DNA from: JBDNFP01 sp041689775
GTDB lineage: Bacteria; Bacteroidota; Bacteroidia; Cytophagales; Spirosomataceae
Assembly: GCA_041689775.1 (NCBI GenBank)
Contig: JBDNFP010000429.1
Location: forward strand, 1-6,567
Direction of reading: 5' to 3'
DNA length: 6,567 nucleotides
Shown: positions 1-6,476 of the stretch, one piece after another
Numbering within the stretch: position 1 is the first letter of the stretch
Layout of the letters: every line of letters starts with the position of its first letter
Translations under genes and position numbers: made by a program
Notes under the pieces: model-generated
Told to the model about the DNA's origin: nothing
Databases searched by the model: none
Seen by the model: the letters and a program-made list of their open reading frames with translations, nothing else

Positions 1-2
1 TA

Positions 3-110
3 CATAAAATTATAGCAAGTGATACACAAAAAATTTATTACAAGAATAACTCAAATTCTACGTTTGAGCCATCAAGCGAAGTTGTGAATTATGAAATTTT
101 ATCACTTTAA
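3..110 (+). CDS. C-terminal tail of an unidentified protein (5' end outside window)
   Basis: One forward frame is open from the window edge through 35 codons to a TAA at 108-110. The tail is polar and rich in Asn, Ser, Lys and Tyr, and it ends in EVVNYEILSL. I do not recognise a family. The stop lies only 9 bp before the ATG of the AlkB-like gene on the same strand, so the two would be co-transcribed if this frame is real. AT-rich DNA can give open frames of this length by chance, so the call rests on the tight spacing, the protein-like composition and the lack of any competing feature. Sequence left of the window would settle it. Confidence 0.45.
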   Translation, partial: HKIIASDTQKIYYKNNSNSTFEPSSEVVNYEILSL

Positions 111-119
111 CACTTACTA

Positions 120-784
120 ATGATTCAAATTTCAATATTTGACAGTCCTAAATCGAAAATAATGACCTCGGAAATAAACTCAAAAACCTTAAATGACATA
201 GCATTCTTGTCAAAGGTCAAAGGCTTGGTGTTTATACCTGAATACATTATAAAAGAAGAACATGCATTACTTTGGCAGTCTGTAAATGCTGAAAATTGGT
301 TAGGAGATTTAAAAAGACGAGTACAACACTATGGTTACAAATATAACTATAAAGCCCGATTTATAGATTATTCAATGAAAATTGGCGAGTTACCTGAATG
401 GGTAACACCGCTTGCTAAGAAATTGTACCAAGAAGGACACATGCCAGCAATGCCCGACCAGTTAATTGTAAATGAATATAATCAAGGGCAAGGAATTGCA
501 AGCCATGTTGATTGTGAGCCTTGCTTCGGGGACACCATTATTTCTTTGAGTTTAGGTTCAACCTGCGTAATGGACTTTATCAACAAAGAAACAAAAGAAA
601 AGTAGAAGTATTTTTAGAGCCAAGAAGTTTAGTTGTACTTAAAGATGATGCACGTTACTTATGGACACACGGAATAACAGGTAAAAAAACCGACTACTTC
701 AAAGGACTTAAACACGAAAGAGCAACACGTATATCATTTACATTCAGAAACGTAATACTAAACACTCGTGCGACAAAAAAATAA
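120..784 (+). pseudogene. AlkB/ALKBH8-like 2-oxoglutarate and Fe(II)-dependent dioxygenase, split by a frameshift
   Basis: Two overlapping frames together make one protein of about 221 aa. The 5' part (120-605) carries the cupin-core signature of AlkB enzymes: N118-E-Y120, GQGI, then the iron-binding HVD (H129, D131) and SLSLGS before MDF. It stops at TAG 603-605. The 3' part continues one frame away from about 602 as VEVFLEPRSL and holds the third iron ligand (WTHGI, H184 of the joined protein) and the 2-oxoglutarate-binding R204-x5-R210 (RISFTFR). A single lost A in the A-rich tract at 593-602 explains the break. The family oxidatively demethylates alkylated DNA or RNA bases; the SHVD and WTHGIT stretches look closest to ALKBH8-type proteins, but the substrate is unknown. 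The 5' product alone lacks ligands and should be inactive. The ATG at 120 is preferred because MIQISIFDSP resembles AlkB N termini. A sequencing error in the A run is a real alternative. Confidence 0.85.
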
Positions 785-801
785 AAACATCGTGCAACAT
801 T

Positions 802-908
802 GCATTGGCAAAAGCGAGGCAGAAGTGCTAATTTGAACTTTTGTACTTTCTATAAACGGAAGTGCTTTATTCAACATTTGTGCTTTTAAACCCCACCTTC
901 GCCAATGC
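802..908. repeat. Long imperfect palindrome downstream of the AlkB-like gene, possibly a cassette-type element
   Basis: Perfect 8-bp outer arms, GCATTGGC (802-809) and GCCAATGC (901-908), enclose about 91 bp. The arms extend imperfectly inward, with AAAAGCGAGG facing CCCCACCTTC. Inside, GAAGTGCT occurs twice in the same orientation (822-829 and 859-866), and a related TTTGTGCTTTT lies at 878-888. The element starts 17 bp after the AlkB stop and has no coding potential. Its size and its position after a short accessory gene resemble recombination sites of gene cassettes, but the classical attC core motifs (GTTRRRY and RYYYAAC) are not evident. It could instead be a transcript-end hairpin or a genome-wide repeat. 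That the structure exists is well supported; its function is inference. Confidence 0.5.
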
Positions 909-962
909 TATTCCATCCATTCAGTTTTTCAGCAAATTTTGGAAAGAGTTGTAAGGTTAACC

Positions 963-1001
963 AAAAAGAATTCCGCGCAGGATACACACGGAATTCTCTT
1001 T
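963..1001 (-). terminator. Intrinsic terminator of the minus-strand lipoprotein gene
   Basis: The 8-bp stem GAATTCCG (968-975) pairs with CGGAATTC (989-996) around a 13-nt loop, and A967-T997 adds a pair. Read on the minus strand the hairpin is followed at once by TTTTT (complement of 963-967), the expected layout of a Rho-independent terminator. It begins about 20 bp after the lipoprotein stop codon. On the plus strand no comparable T run follows, so it is probably one-directional. Confidence 0.75.
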
Positions 1002-1022
1002 AAAAAAGTAAAAATGAGTGGC

Positions 1023-1802
1023 TTATTCTTTCAGCGTCACTGTACGGGTAACTTCATTGAACCCGCCGGGAATTAAATTACCGCTAGCGTCCAGCAGTTC
1101 GAGCTTCACGGTCACTTCGCCCTTGGGAAGACCCTTGATGACTTGTGGCGCCCACTCGGTTATCATAAACTCCTTGCCATTGATGGTTGCCCGCACTTTA
1201 TTACCATCTTCTGATAGGGTGGTGTTGAGAAGGAAGAAATCAAGCATCAGGTTGTCAGTATCGGCACCACTATATTCTCCTTTGGGACGGCTGTAAATCA
1301 ACGTGGGCGTTTCCAGATCAACATTCATTTCATCCGTTGCGCCATCGCCAACAACCATTTTTTTGGTCACAAAAGAGTTGGTATTCTTGACCGACTCGTG
1401 GTAGGAGCGACTCAGGAAAGCAACCATGTAATGCGTTCCCGCCGGAATTTCTTTTTTGAACTCAGGTTCGTAATGCGCTGAATAGGGGTCATTGTCCAGA
1501 ATAAAGTGGATATGTTGTCCCTTATCTGAATTGGCTAACATACTCTTTACTGGGCTGTCAGTCTGTGTGCCCAGCTCGTATCCATCCACTTTAAACATGA
1601 AGTCAACTTCACCCGCAGAATTTATTTGGCTTTCGGTTGGCTTTTCCAAGGTCAGGGAAGCATCAGGGAATTGGGCCGAGCCTTTCAGTTTTTCTATGGT
1701 TATGGTAGAACTATCCATTTTGCCATCGTCTTTCTTAGTTTCCTGGCAACTGATTGACATTACAGAAACGATTGCCAGAATGCTTAATGTTTTGATTTTC
1801 AT
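1023..1802 (-). CDS. Predicted lipoprotein of unknown function with two beta-rich modules
   Basis: A 259-aa protein that starts with a short Lys-containing N terminus, a hydrophobic core (LSILAIVSVM) and SISC with Cys19 as the probable lipidated residue. The lipobox is slightly unusual, with Ser at -3 and Ile at -2. A short Lys/Asp-rich linker follows. Two beta-rich modules can be guessed. Residues about 35-165 contain GQHIHFILDN (95-104) and GTHYMVAFLSRSYHES (122-137), a His-rich surface. Residues about 167-259 have alternating strands ending in VTRTVTLKE. The first module recalls Bacteroidota periplasmic Ig-like or DUF4399-like domains with HxH segments, but this is a weak resemblance, not a firm family match. 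It lies 259 bp downstream of the GH141-like gene on the same strand and has its own terminator, so it is probably transcribed separately. A role in binding metal, ligand or surface glycan is speculation. Confidence 0.85.
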   Translation of the reverse strand: MKIKTLSILAIVSVMSISCQETKKDDGKMDSSTITIEKLKGSAQFPDASLTLEKPTESQINSAGEVDFMFKVDGYELGTQTDSPVKSMLANSDKGQHIHFILDNDPYSAHYEPEFKKEIPAGTHYMVAFLSRSYHESVKNTNSFVTKKMVVGDGATDEMNVDLETPTLIYSRPKGEYSGADTDNLMLDFFLLNTTLSEDGNKVRATINGKEFMITEWAPQVIKGLPKGEVTVKLELLDASGNLIPGGFNEVTRTVTLKE

Positions 1803-2061
1803 TGGATTGGTTTTTGGATTAATATTTTATTTGTTGGAAATTACTCCGACTATAAGGTGCAAAACAATTGTACCAATTGATCCTTCCAACCATCAGATAG
1901 CAAACAAAACTTACTTAGATAGAAGGTTAGTATTGTCTACTTGAAACCGTTTCTAACCGTAAGCCACCCTACTAACGGTGCTTGGGCCGTGCGATACAGC
2001 CCAATGGAACGGGTAGCATCTGGAAAACGTAACTCTATTTCTCCATAACAAGCGAGCTGCG
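1803..2061. other. Intergenic region upstream of the lipoprotein gene
   Basis: This 259-bp gap should contain the promoter of the minus-strand lipoprotein gene. I see no good match to the Bacteroidota pattern TTTG ... TAnnTTTG. The nearest are TACAATTG (complement of 1866-1873, one mismatch) and TAATTTCC (complement of 1836-1843), neither with a convincing upstream element. Two CAATTG hexamers separated by TAC lie at about 1865-1879. An imperfect inverted repeat (ACCGTAAG / CTAACGGT, about 1956-1979) has no T tract and is not a good terminator. A possible 42-codon ORF covers the right half and is listed separately. Confidence 0.5.
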
Positions 2062-2065
2062 TCAT
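1937..2065 (-). CDS. Possible 42-aa ORF overlapping the GH141-like gene stop (ATGA)
   Basis: Directly after the GH141-like gene, a short frame starts at ATG 2065-2063. It overlaps the preceding TGA (2064-2062) as ATGA and runs 42 codons to TAG at 1939-1937. An in-frame TAA sits immediately before the ATG, so there is no longer version. The product begins MTQLACYGEIELRFPDATRS and ends WLTVRNGFK. It has no signal peptide or membrane segment and I do not recognise it. The four-base overlap is the classic geometry of translational coupling, which is the only strong argument for it. Composition resembles the neighbouring enzymes more than the AT-rich flanks. It could equally be the remnant of a longer gene or chance. 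Confidence 0.3.
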   Translation of the reverse strand: MTQLACYGEIELRFPDATRSIGLYRTAQAPLVGWLTVRNGFK

Positions 2066-4431
2066 TTAAACGAAATTTCCATTGTCATCAATTTCTGATT
2101 TCTGTAAATCTCCATTTTTGAATATCCCGTCCAATTGATCTCTTGGTAAATTTTCATTAAGTCATTTATGTCGCTCACTTCCTTATTATTCATTTTTCGA
2201 ATGACATCTCCTTTTTTAAGCGGGGATTTAGCTAAAATACTTTCAACCAAAACCTCATCGACGATTACACCATGCTCATCCGGTAAGCCATAAGCCGAAC
2301 GATCACCCAGGCCCGTTACATTTTTGAGTTTCCCCCCAAGCCAGGTAATTTCAGTACTTGCTGAACTTGAAGAAGCTACATTGAGAACGGGCAAGGGGAC
2401 TTTTTTTGCCTTAGATTGAAGGTACGGCGACACTACGCCAAACTCATCCATTGGAAAGTTTTTGAACCCCAGTTTAAATGCTGGACTACCGACTTTCAGC
2501 CCGTAATCCCCTTTTGCCGGATCAATAAATAGCGGATCACCGGCTAGGCTATGTGCATCGGTTTTGTTGCTTTGGGCATCATGAAGGGCCTTTTCGTTAG
2601 CAAAGAAATTGAAATCCACTTCTTTGCCCCACTCTTTAACCCGAATAGGGTAGTAGGGATTTGTAACAATGTTTTTTCTGAAAACATCACTGCTGTTGGC
2701 AAACCATACATGGGGATGAAAAGAGTTGTTGACAATGATGTTATTTTCAACCAGCCTTTGGAAACCTTCTCTCAGTTTAAGTCCTCCGTTCAAACAAAGG
2801 TTATTATAGATATGATAATTACTGCTTCCGTCGTCCAAATCAATATCCCAGCCATGATCGCAGCGAAATCGGTTATTCCTGATGATGACCGTTTTTTGGG
2901 CATCAAGTAAAATGGTTTCTGGATGTTCAGCAGCCAGTTTGTCCATCGTTTGCCGATTTGGATGCCAATACCGATCGCGCCCCCAAGAGTTGAAAGAACC
3001 GTGGTCTCCGGTTTCTAATACGGTATTGAATACATCGTTGAACTCGATTACGTGCCCTCCCCAGGTTCCCTCACTGATGTTTATTCCCGAGCGCGGCACA
3101 TTGTAAATTGTATTATGGCTCACGATAATGTCCATTGCCATCGAAATTTCAACTCCCGCAACCTGCTTTTCTACCTGGCCCAGTCCGTGCATCAGGTTGT
3201 CATATACTTTACAATCCGCGGGGTAATTATTCGTTTTAGGACCCGGTTGTTTATCTAATTGGTCATAGGGAACGAACTGGTTATATTCAAAACTGGGAGA
3301 TCTCACGGCGGCTGGATCTCCGACAAAACATACGCCGCTAGCGCCGGCATTCTCAATGTGACAACCTGATACTTCGCTTTTCCGATTGTAATTAGTGAAG
3401 AACACCGCATTTCCACCAACTTCATTGAAATAGCAATTCCTGATCTGGCAGCTTTCGGTTCCTTCCAGAACAACGGTACCGCCCCGGTAAATTGCCCAAT
3501 CACTTCGCAAAAGCGGTTCGCTAGTTTCCATGAATGTTCTGAGGACATGCGCGAATTCAAATCCTTTTATACTGATGTTTCGGACCGGGTGGGCCTCACT
3601 TCCGCGAAACTCAAAAAGACTTTTGAGTTGAGGGGTCAGAATCTGTGCTTTGGTGAGCGCCTGGCCCGAAGTTGCATACAGATAAAGCGCCTTTTGCTTT
3701 TTGTCGTAATACCATTCACCTGTCGTATCCAGCTCTTCAAATACATTTTCAATAAAGCGATATGTATCATGCATCCCCATTTGGCGGTTATTTTGAAACC
3801 CGCCTTGCAAATTCAGCTGTCCGTCGGGTTGCTTTCCAGTTACCACATAGTGGTAGCCTCCCCACTCGTGCTTATGGAGAGCATGTATAAAGGCACCTTC
3901 CGGATTTTTCCACGATGCACTCTTTTCTGGGGATAGTACGTCCACGGAATAGCCGCCAAAGTGGCCTTTTGCCGCGTTGTAGTTTGGGTATCTGGCCATT
4001 CTCTGCTTTTTGCCATTTACATAGAGCTGGTCGAAAATAACGTTAGAATCAACGGTGGCTTTGAAGATATTCGGTTTGTAGAGTACCCATTGAAGGGCAA
4101 GAGGAGTTGCACCGCTTATCACTACTTTTTCTCCTTTATAAGGTTTATACACAACGCTCTCTCCGGCGTTGCGTGAATCTTCCGGCAAAAACACAATGGG
4201 CTTTTTGAAGTAGTAAGTACCCGCTCTCACGTAAACCACGACGGGCTCTTGTATCGTCCTTATTTTATTTTGGGCAGCCTCCATGGTGGCCAAAGGCTTA
4301 CTAAGCGTACCGGGGTTAGTGTCCTTTCCGTTTTTTGAAACATACAGATCAAGCGAATAACAGGTATTTGCAACGAAAAAAAAGAGAAAGTACAGGATAG
4401 AAGTAGGGTGGTTCCTGGTCGGATTAGTCAT
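2062..4431 (-). CDS. Secreted GH141-like parallel beta-helix glycosidase with C-terminal PDZ domain
   Basis: A 789-aa protein. Residues 1-26 are a Sec signal peptide (hydrophobic ILYFLFFFVA, probable cleavage after CYS). Residues about 28-110 open the right-handed beta-helix in the style typical of this group (LYVSKNGKDTNPGTLSKPLA, then VRAGTYYF). Repeating coils run to about 655, with asparagine-ladder stretches such as IRNN and YNN. The acidic motifs TGDHGSFNSWGRDR (474-487) and GWDIDLDDGSS (527-537) match the conserved region of GH141, where two aspartates are catalytic; which ones act here was not determined. GH141 contains an alpha-L-fucosidase and a xylanase, so substrate cannot be read from sequence. 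Residues about 694-789 form a PDZ domain (GVIVDEVLVESILAKSPLKKGDVI), a peptide- or C-terminus-binding fold. It lies 79 bp downstream of the sulfatase on the same strand, which points to a sulfated glycan. Other beta-helix lyase or epimerase families are a less likely alternative. Confidence 0.85.
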   Translation of the reverse strand: MTNPTRNHPTSILYFLFFFVANTCYSLDLYVSKNGKDTNPGTLSKPLATMEAAQNKIRTIQEPVVVYVRAGTYYFKKPIVFLPEDSRNAGESVVYKPYKGEKVVISGATPLALQWVLYKPNIFKATVDSNVIFDQLYVNGKKQRMARYPNYNAAKGHFGGYSVDVLSPEKSASWKNPEGAFIHALHKHEWGGYHYVVTGKQPDGQLNLQGGFQNNRQMGMHDTYRFIENVFEELDTTGEWYYDKKQKALYLYATSGQALTKAQILTPQLKSLFEFRGSEAHPVRNISIKGFEFAHVLRTFMETSEPLLRSDWAIYRGGTVVLEGTESCQIRNCYFNEVGGNAVFFTNYNRKSEVSGCHIENAGASGVCFVGDPAAVRSPSFEYNQFVPYDQLDKQPGPKTNNYPADCKVYDNLMHGLGQVEKQVAGVEISMAMDIIVSHNTIYNVPRSGINISEGTWGGHVIEFNDVFNTVLETGDHGSFNSWGRDRYWHPNRQTMDKLAAEHPETILLDAQKTVIIRNNRFRCDHGWDIDLDDGSSNYHIYNNLCLNGGLKLREGFQRLVENNIIVNNSFHPHVWFANSSDVFRKNIVTNPYYPIRVKEWGKEVDFNFFANEKALHDAQSNKTDAHSLAGDPLFIDPAKGDYGLKVGSPAFKLGFKNFPMDEFGVVSPYLQSKAKKVPLPVLNVASSSSASTEITWLGGKLKNVTGLGDRSAYGLPDEHGVIVDEVLVESILAKSPLKKGDVIRKMNNKEVSDINDLMKIYQEINWTGYSKMEIYRNQKLMTMEISFK

Positions 4432-4510
4432 TTTTAATAAGGCTTGGAAGATTGATTTTATTCGGACAAATTCTACTAACTATCACGTCCGCAGGTAAAC
4501 TTTTATTCGA

Positions 4511-5854
4511 CTAGCTCACACCCGGCATCCGCTTCAAAATAGCCTGCAACTGCTTGTGAACTACTCTTTCAGAAGCAGTAAGATTGTTACTATCCAGTGG
4601 TTGCTGCTCCCGGACGTCTTTCTCCACGTTAAAGAACCGGCCGTCGCCGTACAGCTTGTAGGTGTGATTTCTGGCAAAAACACCAGCCTCAAATTTCCCC
4701 CAGCGGGGTTTATAATACATGTATACATACGGTTTGGAACTACTTTTTTTGCCCAGTATTTTGGGTAGAAAACTTTTGCCATCTACCTCACCGGGTACCT
4801 TGGCGCCGGCTGCCTCGGCGAGTGTGGGTAAAAAATCGGCAAAATCAATCAGATCTTGATTTACCACCCCTCGGGCCGACTTGCCAGCCCAGTAGGCAAT
4901 TAGCGGCACCCGGGTGCCGCCGTCAGCCATGCTGCCCTTTTCACCTTTCACTTTGGTGCCATCTTTCATCAGACTGGTGATTTGCACGTTGGTGCCATTG
5001 TCGCCGGTAAATACCACCAATGTATTCTGGTCCAGTCCGGTTTGCCGTAGTTTATCCAGTATTCGCCCTACCAGTTTATCTGAGTATTCTACCATATCCC
5101 CGAAATGATGGGTACTTTCCTTATAGCGGTCGGAGGAACGGCTCCACTCTTTGCTGGCGGGAGTAGGCACAAAGGGGTCGTGTACCAGCGCCATGGAATA
5201 GTAGACAAAAAAAGGTTCCTGCCTTTTTTTGTCAATAAATTCCAGAACGAAGTTGGTGAAAACATCTGGTCCGTAGGCTGTACCGTTGCGAGGTAAGGCC
5301 TTTCCGTTCTGTACAATTAGCGGGTTTGCGTACCTTTCTCCCTCTGGCCTGCCATTCTGCAACTGCCAGAGGCAGTACTCATCAAAACCGAAGTGGTGAG
5401 GGCGGTTGGTGTCGTCCCAACCGGGGTATTTTTTCGGTCCTGACATTCCGTTCAGTTGCCATTTTCCGGCAATACAGGTATCATAGCCAGCTTCTTTCAG
5501 GAGGTTGCCAAATGTTTTTTCCTTGGGATTTAGGTAGCCGAAGGCTTCGTAGTTTCGGAAGTTGTACTTGCCGGTCATGAGTTGAACCCGGGAAGGAGTA
5601 CACAGCGGCTGGGAGTAGCAGTGCGTAAACCGAACGCCCTCTTTGGCGAGATTGTCCAGATTTGGGGTAGAATACACCGCACTACCGTAGCTGCCCAAGC
5701 ATTCATAGCCCATATCATCTGCCATAATAAGAACAATATTAGGTTTCCTGTTTTTCTCAGGGTCCTCCGTCGCTTGTCCGTGCTGCCCTGATTGCACATA
5801 CGTAAAGAGTCCGGTCAGAAGCGGGAAAAAGAGTATGATCAATCGGATTAGCAT
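4511..5854 (-). CDS. Type I (formylglycine-dependent) sulfatase, arylsulfatase A-like, exported
   Basis: A 447-aa member of the S1 sulfatase family that hydrolyses sulfate esters, probably on a polysaccharide. An N-terminal hydrophobic segment (LIRLIILFFPLLTGLFTYV) is a signal peptide. The core begins at PNIVLIMADDMGY (38-50), with D46 and D47 as calcium ligands. The activation motif C85-T-P-S-R89 (CxPxR) is intact, so Cys85 should become formylglycine through a maturase encoded elsewhere. GKW (130-132), LVHDPF (223-228), FTGDNG (282-287, D285 and N286 as metal ligands) and KGEKGSMADGGTRVP (303-317) complete the active site. The C terminus (LYGDGRFFNVEKDVREQQPL) is a compact form of the usual subdomain. 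All expected catalytic residues are present. It starts 34 bp after the stop of a second, decayed sulfatase and precedes the GH141-like gene. There is no clear Shine-Dalgarno site. The exact S1 subfamily and substrate are not determinable by eye. Confidence 0.95.
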   Translation of the reverse strand: MLIRLIILFFPLLTGLFTYVQSGQHGQATEDPEKNRKPNIVLIMADDMGYECLGSYGSAVYSTPNLDNLAKEGVRFTHCYSQPLCTPSRVQLMTGKYNFRNYEAFGYLNPKEKTFGNLLKEAGYDTCIAGKWQLNGMSGPKKYPGWDDTNRPHHFGFDEYCLWQLQNGRPEGERYANPLIVQNGKALPRNGTAYGPDVFTNFVLEFIDKKRQEPFFVYYSMALVHDPFVPTPASKEWSRSSDRYKESTHHFGDMVEYSDKLVGRILDKLRQTGLDQNTLVVFTGDNGTNVQITSLMKDGTKVKGEKGSMADGGTRVPLIAYWAGKSARGVVNQDLIDFADFLPTLAEAAGAKVPGEVDGKSFLPKILGKKSSSKPYVYMYYKPRWGKFEAGVFARNHTYKLYGDGRFFNVEKDVREQQPLDSNNLTASERVVHKQLQAILKRMPGVS

Positions 5855-5888
5855 AGCGTATGACTTTGATAAGGTTTTTTAGAATCAA

Positions 5889-6242
5889 CTACCGTACAGA
5901 CTGTTCCGGTAATTGGGTTTGCAATTCTTTTAGCTTGCCGGTGTAGGCAGGGTCTTTAATCAGGGTATGAGCTTCGCCGGCTTCGTTGGCCAGGTGATAC
6001 AATTTGGCCACGTGCTAACCCGAACTTCCTACTCCTTGGCCCGTACAGGAGCTCATTGAAGTTCCACGGGGCCTGTGAGCCATCATAGCCCATGGAGCAG
6101 TGTTAAAATTTTGGTAGTGTGTAAGACCGCCAATAGCCAAAGGTACCGAATAACCGGCATCTGGTAGGCCAGCCTGTAACTGTTTGTAAACAAATTCTTT
6201 TGAGGCCAGAAGGGCGTCCATCCGTGTGTTAAGTCTTCTCAT
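5889..6242 (-). pseudogene. Decayed region ending in the C-terminal tail of a second sulfatase
   Basis: In one minus-strand frame an open stretch from ATG 6242 runs 75 codons to TAG (6017-6015). The same frame continues without a gap for 41 residues to TAG 5891-5889. That last part reads VAKLYHLANEAGEAHTLIKD followed by PAYTGKLKELQ, a clear match to the extreme C terminus of type I sulfatases (LYxLxxDPGE...NL...P.Y...L..L). No formylglycine motif or metal-binding core lies upstream, so most of the gene is gone. I do not recognise the 75-codon stretch (contains LPDAGYSVPLAIGGLTHYQN). In another frame the segment MGYDGSQAPWNFNELLYGP (complement of about 6092-6036) also looks coding, suggesting further frameshifts. 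The GTG at 6011-6009 could in principle start a 40-aa peptide, but nothing supports this. The sulfatase tail is secure; the identity of the remainder is not. Confidence 0.7.
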
Positions 6243-6476
6243 ACCTTTCGAAGAAAATTAGGTGAAGGCTATGAGATACAGCCCAGTAAATCGGATATTG
6301 AGTATATTATTTTCTGAATAAAAGCGACTGAGCTACTCCTTAACACAAGAATTTTTAAAAAATCTAATATTTTATTGTATAAACATTGTTTATGTTTAAG
6401 ATATAAAATATAAATGAACGTATATGAAAAACCAGTTGTTACTTTGCCGAAAGTAATTACTAAAAAATGAAAAATC
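6243..6476. other. AT-rich divergent intergenic region
   Basis: This 234-bp stretch separates the minus-strand carbohydrate locus from the plus-strand SPFH gene and drops sharply in GC. It should hold the promoter of the SPFH gene. TTACTTTG at 6439-6446 matches the Bacteroidota -7 element TAnnTTTG at 7 of 8 positions but lacks a clear TTTG about 20 bp upstream. On the minus strand TAATTTTC (complement of about 6253-6260) is similarly close, just before the decayed sulfatase region. A perfect 15-bp palindrome is listed separately. A minus-strand open frame here is low-complexity AT sequence and is not annotated. Confidence 0.5.
6379..6393. promoter_or_regulatory. 15-bp perfect palindrome, possible operator upstream of the SPFH gene
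   Basis: ATAAAC (6379-6384) and GTTTAT (6388-6393) are perfect inverted copies around ATT, in the region upstream of the divergent SPFH gene, about 83 bp before its ATG. The spacing suits a dimeric regulator, but such palindromes are common in AT-rich DNA and no regulator is encoded nearby. There is no T tract after it, so it is not a good terminator. Confidence 0.2.

Noticed and set aside
593..605. Programmed -1 ribosomal frameshifting in the AlkB-like gene
   Set aside because: The tract reads AAA GAA AAG TAG in the zero frame and lacks a good X-XXY-YYZ heptamer; no strong stem-loop was seen just downstream. Base loss or sequencing error is simpler.
802..908. Classical integron attC site
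   Set aside because: The outer arms do not contain the GTTRRRY/RYYYAAC core pairs, and no integrase is in the window; only a cassette-like resemblance is claimed.
937..966. TTTTGG ... CCAAAA inverted repeat with GGTTAACC near 955-962
   Set aside because: Short AT-rich arms with an 18-nt gap and no associated T tract or gene boundary; the real terminator lies just to its right.
1492..1944. Plus-strand 150-codon open frame across the lipoprotein gene and its upstream region
   Set aside because: It is mostly antisense to a lipoprotein gene with signal peptide and terminator, and its translation has no family features.
1993..2003. GATACAGCCCA present at about 1993-2003 and again at about 6275-6285
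   Set aside because: An 11-bp repeat is expected several times by chance in a window of this size, and flanking bases do not match, so it is not evidence of element ends.
3547..3936. Plus-strand 129-codon open frame inside the GH141-like gene
   Set aside because: Antisense shadow of a clearly conserved beta-helix coding sequence.
4432..4510. Internal promoter between the sulfatase and the GH141-like gene
   Set aside because: The minus-strand TAGAATTTG has the wrong internal spacing for TAnnTTTG and no TTTG element about 20 bp upstream, so I could not support it.
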